Shown here: positions 1 to 6,651 of the stretch, piece by piece
How positions within the stretch are numbered: position 1 is the stretch's first letter
Layout: every line of letters starts with the position of its first letter
Source: a virus
Length of the DNA: 21,699 bases
Strand: one strand, 5' to 3'
Virus record (IMG/VR): IMGVR_UViG_3300042691_010057
Span: 1 to 21,699 of that record
The notes under the pieces: generated by a model
The model's input: only the letters and a program-made list of their open reading frames with translations
Told to the model about the DNA's origin: nothing
Databases searched by the model: none
Translations under genes and position numbers: made by a program

Positions 1-1666
1 GTACGATGAATAAACGACGAACGTTGATACGATCGAATGCACTTGGTTTAGCAAGAAGTGTTTTATCACCAAAGAGAACTGTACCTTGACCAGGGAAGTT
101 AACAACTGGGTTAACGCCTGCTTTATAAAGATTGTCTCTTTCAGTTTTACCTGGGTTAATAGCAAGTCTAACAACATTTTTAACTTGTCCACGGTTTAAA
201 CCGCCAGGAGACCACCATGGGTCATTTGTGTAGTCTGTACGAGCACAAAGACCTGCAATGTCACCATTTAGAGGCACATATCTATATTTGTCATTATAGC
301 GGTCATATTGATACTTATAACCAGTATCCATAACAGCATATGATGTGCTTGGTAATGCATTTCTATATGCAACAACAGCATTTACAGCATCTGAACCAGC
401 ACCAATAATAACATCACCTGAAGTTGTATTTTCTGGAGAAACAAATACAACGCAATCTTTACGAACTTCAGCAACGTTATTGATAACATATGTAGCAACA
501 ACTGAAGAAGCTTTACCAAGCGGAATTAATGAGATGTCATATACTTCTGCATTAACAAATAATTGCCATGCCGTTTGTAGTTCGCCATCTGTTGGTGTAA
601 GATCATCAACACCACCAGATAAAGATGATGTTAAAGCTGCAGTAAGATCTTTAAATCCTTTACCATCAGCTGTTAAACCCCAATTTACACCAGATGAACC
701 TGTGCCGTTAACTGTAGTAAGAAGCGCTGTAGGATGGTCCATCCACCAGATATATCTAGATTGACTATTTACAACATCTTTATAGTAGTTATTAGTGCCA
801 TCTGTTTTCTTAGCATCAGAAGCTTTAGAAACATAAGCAAATTTTTCTAAAACTGTACCTGGAACACCTGTCCATAGACCGTCTTCATCGACAACAACGA
901 TATGAACTTCATCATTTGAACCACCAACACCACTAGCATATGCTGAAGTAGTTGGTTCTGAATCAAATTGATCTTTATAAGTCCATGTATCAAAAGTTGT
1001 TTGATCAGCCATAGAAACTTTTAATGAATTACCTAATGAGCCTGGATATTTAGCAGCCCATTCGCCAACTACACCTTCACCAGCATTATATGATAAAGTA
1101 TAGGCTTCTTGGTTATTAATTTTAATACCGCCAGTTGTAATAATAGCTGTTGCAGTAGCATCTGTACCTGGACCCGTCGCAATAGTAACTGAAGGAGCAG
1201 ATGTATAACCAGAACCTGGATTAGTAATTGTAATACCAGTAACTGATCCACCTGTAAGAACTGCAGTTGCTGTTGCTTGAACACCACCAGCAATGTTTGG
1301 AGCTCCTATTGTAACTTCAGGAGCAGTAACATATGAATCACCATCTTCAGTGATTGTAAAACCTGTAACTGTACCAGTTTGCGTTACCACTGCATTTCTA
1401 TGTGTTTGTGTATCAACGCGATTTACTAATAAGTTGTTTGTGTATGCAAGGAAATTTGCAGCTGTAAAGAATGATTGTGCATTTGAATCTACTGGTTTAC
1501 CAAAACGTTCAACCAAATTAGTTTCAGATGTAATTGTAACAGGATCTAAAACGGGACCCCATGTGAACACTCCAGCAAATGCGCCTGCAGAACTAGATAC
1601 TGCTGGAACAATGGCTGAAAAGTCTTTCTCGACTACCGCAACTCCTGGAGATAATTGGAACGGCAT
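1..1666 (-). CDS. 18: Tail sheath protein gp18 (C-terminus cut by window edge)
   Basis: Contractile tail sheath subunit of a T4-like myophage; it polymerises around the tail tube and contracts at infection. The 555 visible codons open with MPFQLSPGVAVVEKDFS, the usual N-terminal signature of T4-type sheaths, followed by an AGAFAG..WGP motif and FFTAANFL. Near the cut end come PWWSPGGLNRG, NPVVNFPGQGTVLFGDKTL and FDRINVRRLFIV, all hallmark sheath segments. T4 gp18 is 659 aa, so roughly the last 100 residues are missing. Residues about 102-185 look like an extra module with two copies of a GxxYxxAPxVTI pattern that T4 lacks. The ATG at 1666 is preceded by a strong AAGGAGA ribosome site and a perfect late promoter. 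It lies directly downstream of the large terminase gene, as in T4. Confidence 0.97.
   Translation of the reverse strand, partial: MPFQLSPGVAVVEKDFSAIVPAVSSSAGAFAGVFTWGPVLDPVTITSETNLVERFGKPVDSNAQSFFTAANFLAYTNNLLVNRVDTQTHRNAVVTQTGTVTGFTITEDGDSYVTAPEVTIGAPNIAGGVQATATAVLTGGSVTGITITNPGSGYTSAPSVTIATGPGTDATATAIITTGGIKINNQEAYTLSYNAGEGVVGEWAAKYPGSLGNSLKVSMADQTTFDTWTYKDQFDSEPTTSAYASGVGGSNDEVHIVVVDEDGLWTGVPGTVLEKFAYVSKASDAKKTDGTNNYYKDVVNSQSRYIWWMDHPTALLTTVNGTGSSGVNWGLTADGKGFKDLTAALTSSLSGGVDDLTPTDGELQTAWQLFVNAEVYDISLIPLGKASSVVATYVINNVAEVRKDCVVFVSPENTTSGDVIIGAGSDAVNAVVAYRNALPSTSYAVMDTGYKYQYDRYNDKYRYVPLNGDIAGLCARTDYTNDPWWSPGGLNRGQVKNVVRLAINPGKTERDNLYKAGVNPVVNFPGQGTVLFGDKTLLAKPSAFDRINVRRLFIV
1110..1360 (-). 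repeat. GSGYT-type repeat module inserted in gp18
   Basis: Two copies in tandem: FTITEDGDSYVTAPEVTIGA near 1300-1360 and ITITNPGSGYTSAPSVTI near 1180-1245, separated by GGVQATATAVLTGGSVTG. The module lies in the N-terminal third of the sheath, between the first conserved block and NNQEAYTLSY. It matches the gp14 insertion in protein pattern and in a 17-base identical string. Confidence 0.65.
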
Positions 1667-1674
1667 TTTTATGA

Positions 1675-1682
1675 TTCTCCTT
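1675..1682 (-). promoter_or_regulatory. Ribosome binding site of the sheath gene
   Basis: AAGGAGAA on the minus strand, 8 bases before the ATG at 1666. It is the strongest Shine-Dalgarno match in the window, which fits a highly expressed major structural protein, and it fixes the start. Confidence 0.8.
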
Positions 1683-1726
1683 AAATTATGATTTTTATGA
1701 TATAACTAGAGTCACCTCTATACATT

Positions 1727-1734
1727 TATTTATA
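1727..1734 (-). promoter_or_regulatory. T4-type late promoter upstream of gene 18
   Basis: Exact TATAAATA on the minus strand in the 72-base gap between the terminase stop and the sheath start. This octamer is the -10 element of T4-like late promoters, read by RNA polymerase with the phage gp55/gp33 factors and the gp45 clamp. It would start an mRNA about 55 bases before the sheath ATG, giving the sheath its own late transcript. Confidence 0.85.
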
Positions 1735-1738
1735 CTAA

Positions 1739-3325
1739 CTAAAAATTCAATAGAACCTCTTCGTTAGGTGTCTCTCTTCCATCATTGTAAAATCCGAATG
1801 GGGTTAACTCATCCTCAATAGACTTAATTTGTTTCTCATACATAATCTGTCTAAGATTGACGTCATTAAGATCCTTAAAGTAAGGATTTGTAGTTAACCA
1901 ACTAAATAATACTAAAGTCATAACCAAATCATCATGATAACCTTCATCGGCAGCATAAGAACCTTTCTGCTCAATAAAGGTTGAGATCTCAGCTATAGTG
2001 TCGATATCCTGTACTAACAGTTTACCTTCTTCCACTAGAGCCTTAAAGTTCATACATCCAACTCGCTTAACCTTTTTATCTGTATTAACTCCAAGTTGAG
2101 CTTTACCTCCACCGAAGCCACCAGAAACTACTTGTCCATCATTTGATCTATTGACGAATAGGATATTCTCATATTCCATCTCAGAATAAAGGATAGACGA
2201 AACTTGTTCAGAGGAATTAACCTCCATTAAAACGTATGCTTCATTATATTCTTTTCCGATCTTGTATATCACTGATGGATATAACATCGGACTAATTTTA
2301 TTATCTCTATATTTTGCTACTTGTTTATATGGTACTTCAGTAATATCTATGATAGAGAATGATGAATAGTCTCCACCAACACCCTTTGCAGTATCCGCAA
2401 CTAGTACATAGTTATGACCTTTTATAGGTTCTTCAAATACATCTAATCCATCTTTACTATGTATAACTCTAGCCGCGCTCATTTTAGCAATGACATCAGC
2501 TCTGACTAATGTTAAGCTAGAACCTAAGAATGTACAAAGAACTTCTTGGTTAAATTTAATTTCTCCAAGTTGTCTTCTTTGTTCTTCTGCCCATTTCTCA
2601 TCTCTACCAGGAATCTTCCAGTATGGAATAAACAGCGGAATAAAGTCATTACGTTTATTCTCAGCATCATTCCAAAATCTCCAAAAGTGATTATAACCTA
2701 ATGGAGTAGATGATAATAGAATCTTTGTTGTTTCACCAGCAGAAATTGTAGGATATACCGAGGTAAAGAAGTCTTCAGCAACATTATTAGGTATAATTGC
2801 AGTTTCATCAACGTACAGCATGTTAACAGATTTACCGCGGATACCAGATGATGTAGTAGCTGCGGTAAATACTTTACTATTGTTCTCTAGTTCAATATCA
2901 CCTTTATTCCATGTAGTTACTCCTTGTTGTAACCACAACGGAAGGTTTTCATACATTAATTGGTACCTGTATAACACCTCACGGGCGGCGGTGGCTTTGT
3001 TTGCCAAGATTGCGACAGTTTTACTATCTTGAAATAGGGTATACCATAGAATGTATGCAGCTGAAGTCGTAGTCTTACCTTGCTGACGACCTTCCATAAG
3101 GATAACTTTTCGATTTTCATGGATAATTTTTACCTTCTCAACTTGACAATCATATAACTTAAATGGAACTAGACCATGGTCTAGAGAGATGATCTTGCAG
3201 TAGTTATTTATGAAGTATATCGGATCCTCTTTACATTTGACCCATTCCGTTACCTGTTCTTCAGTAAACGGTATTTTTACTCCTGCTGCTTTTAACTGTG
3301 TATTTGCATTATATACTTGTGCCAT
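1739..3325 (-). CDS. 17: Terminase large subunit gp17 (packaging ATPase and nuclease)
   Basis: Motor protein that cuts the DNA concatemer and pumps it into the prohead through the portal. The 528 residues contain a Walker A-like GRQQGKTT (79-86), a Walker B MLYVDET (169-175, with Asp173 and Glu174) and a coupling motif LLSSTP (203-208). The RNase H-like nuclease half has Asp311 (LVADTAKGVGGDY), Glu368 (LMEVNSS) and Asp465/Asp466 (YHDDLVM), matching T4 Asp401, Glu458 and Asp542. It is about 80 residues shorter than T4 gp17 (610 aa), mostly before Walker A. The ATG at 3325 follows the gp15 stop by 3 bases. No clear Shine-Dalgarno is seen, so coupling to gp15 translation is likely. No gene 16 precedes it. 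Confidence 0.97.
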   Translation of the reverse strand: MAQVYNANTQLKAAGVKIPFTEEQVTEWVKCKEDPIYFINNYCKIISLDHGLVPFKLYDCQVEKVKIIHENRKVILMEGRQQGKTTTSAAYILWYTLFQDSKTVAILANKATAAREVLYRYQLMYENLPLWLQQGVTTWNKGDIELENNSKVFTAATTSSGIRGKSVNMLYVDETAIIPNNVAEDFFTSVYPTISAGETTKILLSSTPLGYNHFWRFWNDAENKRNDFIPLFIPYWKIPGRDEKWAEEQRRQLGEIKFNQEVLCTFLGSSLTLVRADVIAKMSAARVIHSKDGLDVFEEPIKGHNYVLVADTAKGVGGDYSSFSIIDITEVPYKQVAKYRDNKISPMLYPSVIYKIGKEYNEAYVLMEVNSSEQVSSILYSEMEYENILFVNRSNDGQVVSGGFGGGKAQLGVNTDKKVKRVGCMNFKALVEEGKLLVQDIDTIAEISTFIEQKGSYAADEGYHDDLVMTLVLFSWLTTNPYFKDLNDVNLRQIMYEKQIKSIEDELTPFGFYNDGRETPNEEVLLNF

Positions 3326-3328
3326 GTT

Positions 3329-4060
3329 TTAAAACTGCGCTTCCCAATTTTCTGTAGGATCAGATGATGGAGTAGCTCCAGCTTCTGCTGTATATTTTTG
3401 ACCAGGAATAGAGGTGTTAGCCATTGATTTAAGAATAACGCCTTGACTTGTAACTGGACCGTAGATATTTGTCTTTAATGTAAAGTTAAGTGTGTGCACC
3501 ACAAATCGTCTTTCTTGGAAAGAACCATCATAGTTATCTTCAATCGTTACACTATTAAGAATAACTGGAATGTCTTGAATGATGTCCATTTCAGGAACCG
3601 CGTGAACTGACAGATTATATTCAGGAGCAAATGTTGGTAGAATCTGTTCTAGTATCTGCATAGCATCTTCTTGTGTCTTTGTAAGAACATACAAATTAAT
3701 GTCTATGTTATATGGAGCTGGAGCAAATAAAGCTTTTCTAGTTGGACTAGAAGATGTAGTAGCCTCATTGCAAACTAATTGTTGCATCTTGTTTGTTTTA
3801 CGCGATGCATCATAGAAGTAACCAGTAATTTCAAATGATAATCGTGGTAGTGATATGTAAGTATGATTATTAAGATTTGGATCTGAATCAATACGAACTA
3901 ACCATTTTTCCTTTGGGGCATATGCAAGAGGAACTTGAACTGTTTGTGCAATAGCTCCATCAGTTCCTTGTCTTTCAATCTTGATGTCGGAGAATAAACG
4001 ACCAAATGCAACAATCGTTTTTCTAATAGCACCGTGGTAGAATGGTACTCCGTTAAGCAT
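3329..4060 (-). CDS. 15: Tail sheath stabiliser / tail completion protein gp15
   Basis: Homologue of T4 gp15, the hexameric terminator that caps the head-proximal end of the tail and connects it to the neck. The 243 residues (T4: 272) follow the family layout: an N-terminal FYHGAIRKTIVAFGRLFSDI, then VPLAYAPKEKWL, LPRLSFEITGYFYDASRKTN, and YVLTKTQEDAMQILEQILPTFAP, which corresponds to the T4 segment FTRYEDDMFQIVEQILPYF. The C-terminal tail (QGVILKS onward) is low in recognisable features, as in relatives. The start codon overlaps the gp14 stop as TAATG, which implies translational coupling. It lies between neck gene 14 and terminase gene 17; in T4, gene 16 would sit between 15 and 17. Confidence 0.93.
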   Translation of the reverse strand: MLNGVPFYHGAIRKTIVAFGRLFSDIKIERQGTDGAIAQTVQVPLAYAPKEKWLVRIDSDPNLNNHTYISLPRLSFEITGYFYDASRKTNKMQQLVCNEATTSSSPTRKALFAPAPYNIDINLYVLTKTQEDAMQILEQILPTFAPEYNLSVHAVPEMDIIQDIPVILNSVTIEDNYDGSFQERRFVVHTLNFTLKTNIYGPVTSQGVILKSMANTSIPGQKYTAEAGATPSSDPTENWEAQF

Positions 4061-5109
4061 TAGCTAATCTCTCCAAAAGGATTGTCTTCGTTGAATACAA
4101 TACCAACGGCTTCTTCTTTAAACTTGTTATTATCACCGTATGAATCTTGATTATCAAGATTTTCAATATAAGCTACTGCAGTAGCAGAATTACCACCTCC
4201 ACCTGATATAATAATAGGAGGTGTTGATGTATAACCAGAACCAGGATTTGTTACAACTATTTTAACTATTTCTCCTAATGCAACGCCTGTTCCAACAGTT
4301 GCAGTTGCTTGAGCTCTTGTACCAACATACTTAAGTAAAGCAGTACCATTTGCAAGAATTCCAGATGAGTGTGTTGGGCCCGTTGCTCCAGTTGTACCAG
4401 CTTGTGTAACAATGTATTGTTTAGTTCCAAATGATAGTTCATCTCTTACGTCAACAGCAGTCGTTGCTGTCCATGTAACACCCACTTCTACAGTGGGTGC
4501 TGATGTGTAATTAACTCCTTTATTGGTAACCATGATCTCTTTAACAGTACCATTCTTAACCACAGTAGTATCAAATGACTTGAGAGTTTCAAATGTATCA
4601 ATATCTTTAAGACCAGTTGTAATATGTTCTGATGCATATTGAAAGAGTTCAACTTGTAGTTTATACACAAAGAGTTTACCAATTTGATAGAAAGGATCTT
4701 GATGTGTAACAAACTTAATTTCAAATAAACCACCAGTAAGCGGAAAATAAAGTAGATCCCCTTCTGCTGGTCTATTAGGTAAAAGAGATGCTGCATGGCG
4801 ACCAATGAGTTGATCCCATCGACGGCGTGCTACAGTTAATGTAGCACTTTGTTCCATCATAAGTCCAAACTTTTGGATAAATGCGCCCTGACCTTCAAAT
4901 CCATCAGTAGTCTCAAGGTACATTTCAATACCATATGCAGATTTAAATTGAGATAGGCGATCTTCGCCTAAGATTTCATCTTTACCTATAAGTGTGCGTG
5001 GAATGTAATAGAAGTTCTGTCCATAATGATGAATGGATTCAACTATAAGGTCTTCATGAAATAGCTGTTCTGACCTTGCGCCATGCGAATGATATACTGA
5101 ACGTGGCAT
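4060..5109 (-). CDS. 14: Neck protein gp14 with inserted repeat module
   Basis: Homologue of T4 gp14, part of the neck ring joining head to tail. Residues about 20-170 carry the family pattern: LIVESIHHYGQNFYYIPR, ILGEDRLSQFKSAY, FEGQGAFIQKFGL, EGDLLYFPLTGGLFEI and DPFYQIGKLFVYKL. The C-terminus ends in EDNPFGEIS, matching the T4 SNPFDND ending. The protein is 349 aa against 256 in T4. The excess is a Gly/Thr-rich insertion at about residues 188-310, holding VTNKGVNYTSAPTVEV and VTNPGSGYTSTPPIII, the same pattern as in the sheath protein. It starts 3 bases after the gp13 stop with a nearby AGGAT ribosome site, and its stop overlaps the gp15 start. Confidence 0.94.
   Translation of the reverse strand: MPRSVYHSHGARSEQLFHEDLIVESIHHYGQNFYYIPRTLIGKDEILGEDRLSQFKSAYGIEMYLETTDGFEGQGAFIQKFGLMMEQSATLTVARRRWDQLIGRHAASLLPNRPAEGDLLYFPLTGGLFEIKFVTHQDPFYQIGKLFVYKLQVELFQYASEHITTGLKDIDTFETLKSFDTTVVKNGTVKEIMVTNKGVNYTSAPTVEVGVTWTATTAVDVRDELSFGTKQYIVTQAGTTGATGPTHSSGILANGTALLKYVGTRAQATATVGTGVALGEIVKIVVTNPGSGYTSTPPIIISGGGGNSATAVAYIENLDNQDSYGDNNKFKEEAVGIVFNEDNPFGEIS
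4190..4545 (-). repeat. GSGYT-type repeat module inserted in gp14
   Basis: Two copies of a pattern IxVTNxGxxYTSxP (IMVTNKGVNYTSAPTVEV at the 4535 end and IVVTNPGSGYTSTPPIII at the 4262 end) flank a Thr/Gly-rich spacer. The same element occurs twice in the sheath gene. The 17-base DNA string at 4226-4242 is identical to 1200-1216 in gene 18. Confidence 0.65.
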
Positions 5110-5112
5110 TTA

Positions 5113-6075
5113 TTATCCTAAGAAAAACTCAAGTGGAGCTGATTTATTCATCATCTCGTCTTCTAGCTCTTTGATCTCTATCTTTGCCTCTTCATACATG
5201 CCTTGCCAGTCGATTGTTACACCACCTGGAAGTACTAAACCTTGGAATTTTTTACCGTTAATTGCCCATTGTCGTTTAAATAATGCAGTAACATATTTAC
5301 GCAACCATGGTTCGTTCCATACTTTAATCCACTCTGTTGGATCTAAAGCTCTGTAGCATTCCATGATAATGAAGTCTCCTAGAGCAAAATCAGAAGCCCA
5401 GTTAACATCAAGATATAAGTTACCTTGCATACGATTAAATCTATATAAAGGATAACCATTTAGTTCTAAGTTAAGTAATGAGATATGACTCATGACTGTC
5501 TTATAGTAAATGATCGATGTTGAAGTCAAATCATATAAGTCATTAAGTCTTAATTGGTATTGTAAGTCAAATAGATTCTTTGAGCTTGAAGCAGCATTAA
5601 ATGGAATAACTCTAGTTACACCATAAACTGTATCGGGTAATGGTATATAACGTTTGTCATATGTACCTAATACTACAAAATTAGTTGCAGTAAGCTGTGC
5701 TGTTGTTGTACCGTTACCGATAGTTTCAGATGCTATAAATGTACCAGTAATATTTTTAACTATAATCTCTGAAGCACCAGATGTTCTATTATTCTCAGCA
5801 CATACTTCAGCAGTAGCTCCTGAAGTTACTCCAGTAATTTTATCACCAAGCTTGAAGTTTGATGAAGTTGCTGTTGTTATGTTGAGGTTTGATGCAGTTA
5901 TCTTTTGTTTAAGATAAAGTTTTTCCGCGCCATCAAAGTGATATTGATTCCAATAATCAAGAGCTTCATCAATACGCTCTTCAAGTTGTGAGTCATCAAC
6001 ATTGACTTCGACCACCGGTTCACCAAGTGCTCTTAAACAATATTCTGTTAGTTCTGCCCTACTTGTAACTGCCAT
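5113..6075 (-). CDS. 13: Neck protein gp13 with inserted repeat module
   Basis: Homologue of T4 gp13 (309 aa), a neck protein that seals the portal after packaging and docks the tail. Diagnostic segments are LRALGEPVVEVNVDDSQLEE and ALDYWNQYHFDG near the N-terminus, RKYVTALFKRQWAINGKKF and LVLPGGVTIDW near the C-terminus, and the terminal PLEFFLG. T4 has LRRLGAPIINVE, YGEYHFDG, MMLPGGVTIDG and FGILVG at the same places. Residues about 60-135 form an extra Thr/Ala/Gly-rich stretch (GVTSGATAEV, NITGTFIASETI) not found at this place in T4. The ATG at 6075 is preceded by TAAGGAC, which overlaps the stop of the preceding gene. Confidence 0.94.
   Translation of the reverse strand: MAVTSRAELTEYCLRALGEPVVEVNVDDSQLEERIDEALDYWNQYHFDGAEKLYLKQKITASNLNITTATSSNFKLGDKITGVTSGATAEVCAENNRTSGASEIIVKNITGTFIASETIGNGTTTAQLTATNFVVLGTYDKRYIPLPDTVYGVTRVIPFNAASSSKNLFDLQYQLRLNDLYDLTSTSIIYYKTVMSHISLLNLELNGYPLYRFNRMQGNLYLDVNWASDFALGDFIIMECYRALDPTEWIKVWNEPWLRKYVTALFKRQWAINGKKFQGLVLPGGVTIDWQGMYEEAKIEIKELEDEMMNKSAPLEFFLG
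5671..5898 (-). repeat. TSGA/ITGTF-type module inserted in gp13
   Basis: Residues about 60-135 of gp13 read KITGVTSGATAEV, IIVKNITGTFIASETIGNG and TTAQLTATN. They interrupt the conserved gp13 sequence between YLKQK and TYDKRYIPLPDTVYGVTRVI. T4 gp13 passes directly through this point with a short segment, so I infer an insertion, related to the module at 8686-8874. Confidence 0.55.
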
Positions 6076-6086
6076 ATTTAAAGTCC

Positions 6087-6650
6087 TTAGACGGTCAGAG
6101 CAATAATATTGTCTGTGTTAGTCTTAATTTCAGAAGTATCTTCTTTAGTATCGTAAATCTTACCGCCAACAGTTTCTGTATTAGCATATGTGGATGGATT
6201 AGTACCAAGGATTTCGTCTCTAATTTCAGCAGCAGAAGGAACAGTAACCCCTGTTGTATTATAAGCGTATGCTAAGTTTGCAACAGTAGAAATAACGCCG
6301 CCACCTGCTTCAACAATGTATGTATCAAGACTTAAGTTATCTTGATAAAGAATACCAGTAATAGAAACAGTGTTTGTAACATCTACTCGCCAGTTATTTG
6401 TAAGAAAGTAAATATCACCTGCATATAATCCACTGCCTACAGAGTCACCACCAATTGAACGAAGTGGAGGTAGGTAACTCATGTTCTGTCTTCTTTGCAG
6501 CCAGCGTTTTGCCGCTGAATACAGGTCAATCTTTACATTGATAGTATTGTATTGAGGCGCAATATAGATTAATTTGTTATCTCCGTCAAATATTACTTTC
6601 AACGGGTCAACAAGGTCATCCCAAAAACTGACTGCAGTAGAAGTTATCAA
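6087..6650 (-). CDS. Virion structural protein, 187 aa, probable TTG start
   Basis: Probable structural protein of unknown exact role, immediately upstream of neck gene 13. An open frame extends to an ATG at 6857, but its first 60-odd residues (Leu/His-rich, no sensible pattern) lie inside the preceding gene in another frame. From the TTG at 6650 the product becomes protein-like: ITSTAVSFWDDLVDPLKVIF, KWR-type KRWLQRRQN, GSGLYAGDIYFLTNNWRV and VSITGILYQDN. This resembles small phage structural proteins that have a beta-rich core ending in an Ile-Thr-Gly-x-Leu-Tyr strand. The C-terminus (AEIRDEILG, KEDTSEIKTNTDNI) has a helical, possibly coiled-coil character. The TTG is one base past the preceding stop (TAA at 6652-6654), with a GGAAAGAG stretch just upstream. 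Start confidence is moderate. Confidence 0.7.
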   Translation of the reverse strand: MITSTAVSFWDDLVDPLKVIFDGDNKLIYIAPQYNTINVKIDLYSAAKRWLQRRQNMSYLPPLRSIGGDSVGSGLYAGDIYFLTNNWRVDVTNTVSITGILYQDNLSLDTYIVEAGGGVISTVANLAYAYNTTGVTVPSAAEIRDEILGTNPSTYANTETVGGKIYDTKEDTSEIKTNTDNIIALTV

Positions 6651-6651
6651 G

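Noticed and set aside
345-764. Plus-strand frame of 139 codons inside the sheath gene
   Set aside because: It is antisense to the well-supported sheath gene; its composition mirrors that gene, and it has no ribosome site or recognisable motif.
1667-1738. Possible terminator in the gap after the terminase gene
   Set aside because: No convincing GC-rich hairpin followed by a T run on the minus strand; only the late promoter and ribosome site are supported.
3205-3212. CATAAATA on the minus strand inside the terminase gene as a late promoter
   Set aside because: First base differs, and it lies deep within coding sequence with no gene start close downstream. Probably chance in AT-rich DNA.
4488-4805. 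Minus-strand frame of 105 codons inside gp14
   Set aside because: Out-of-frame shadow of gp14, Leu/Ile/His-rich with no domain pattern.
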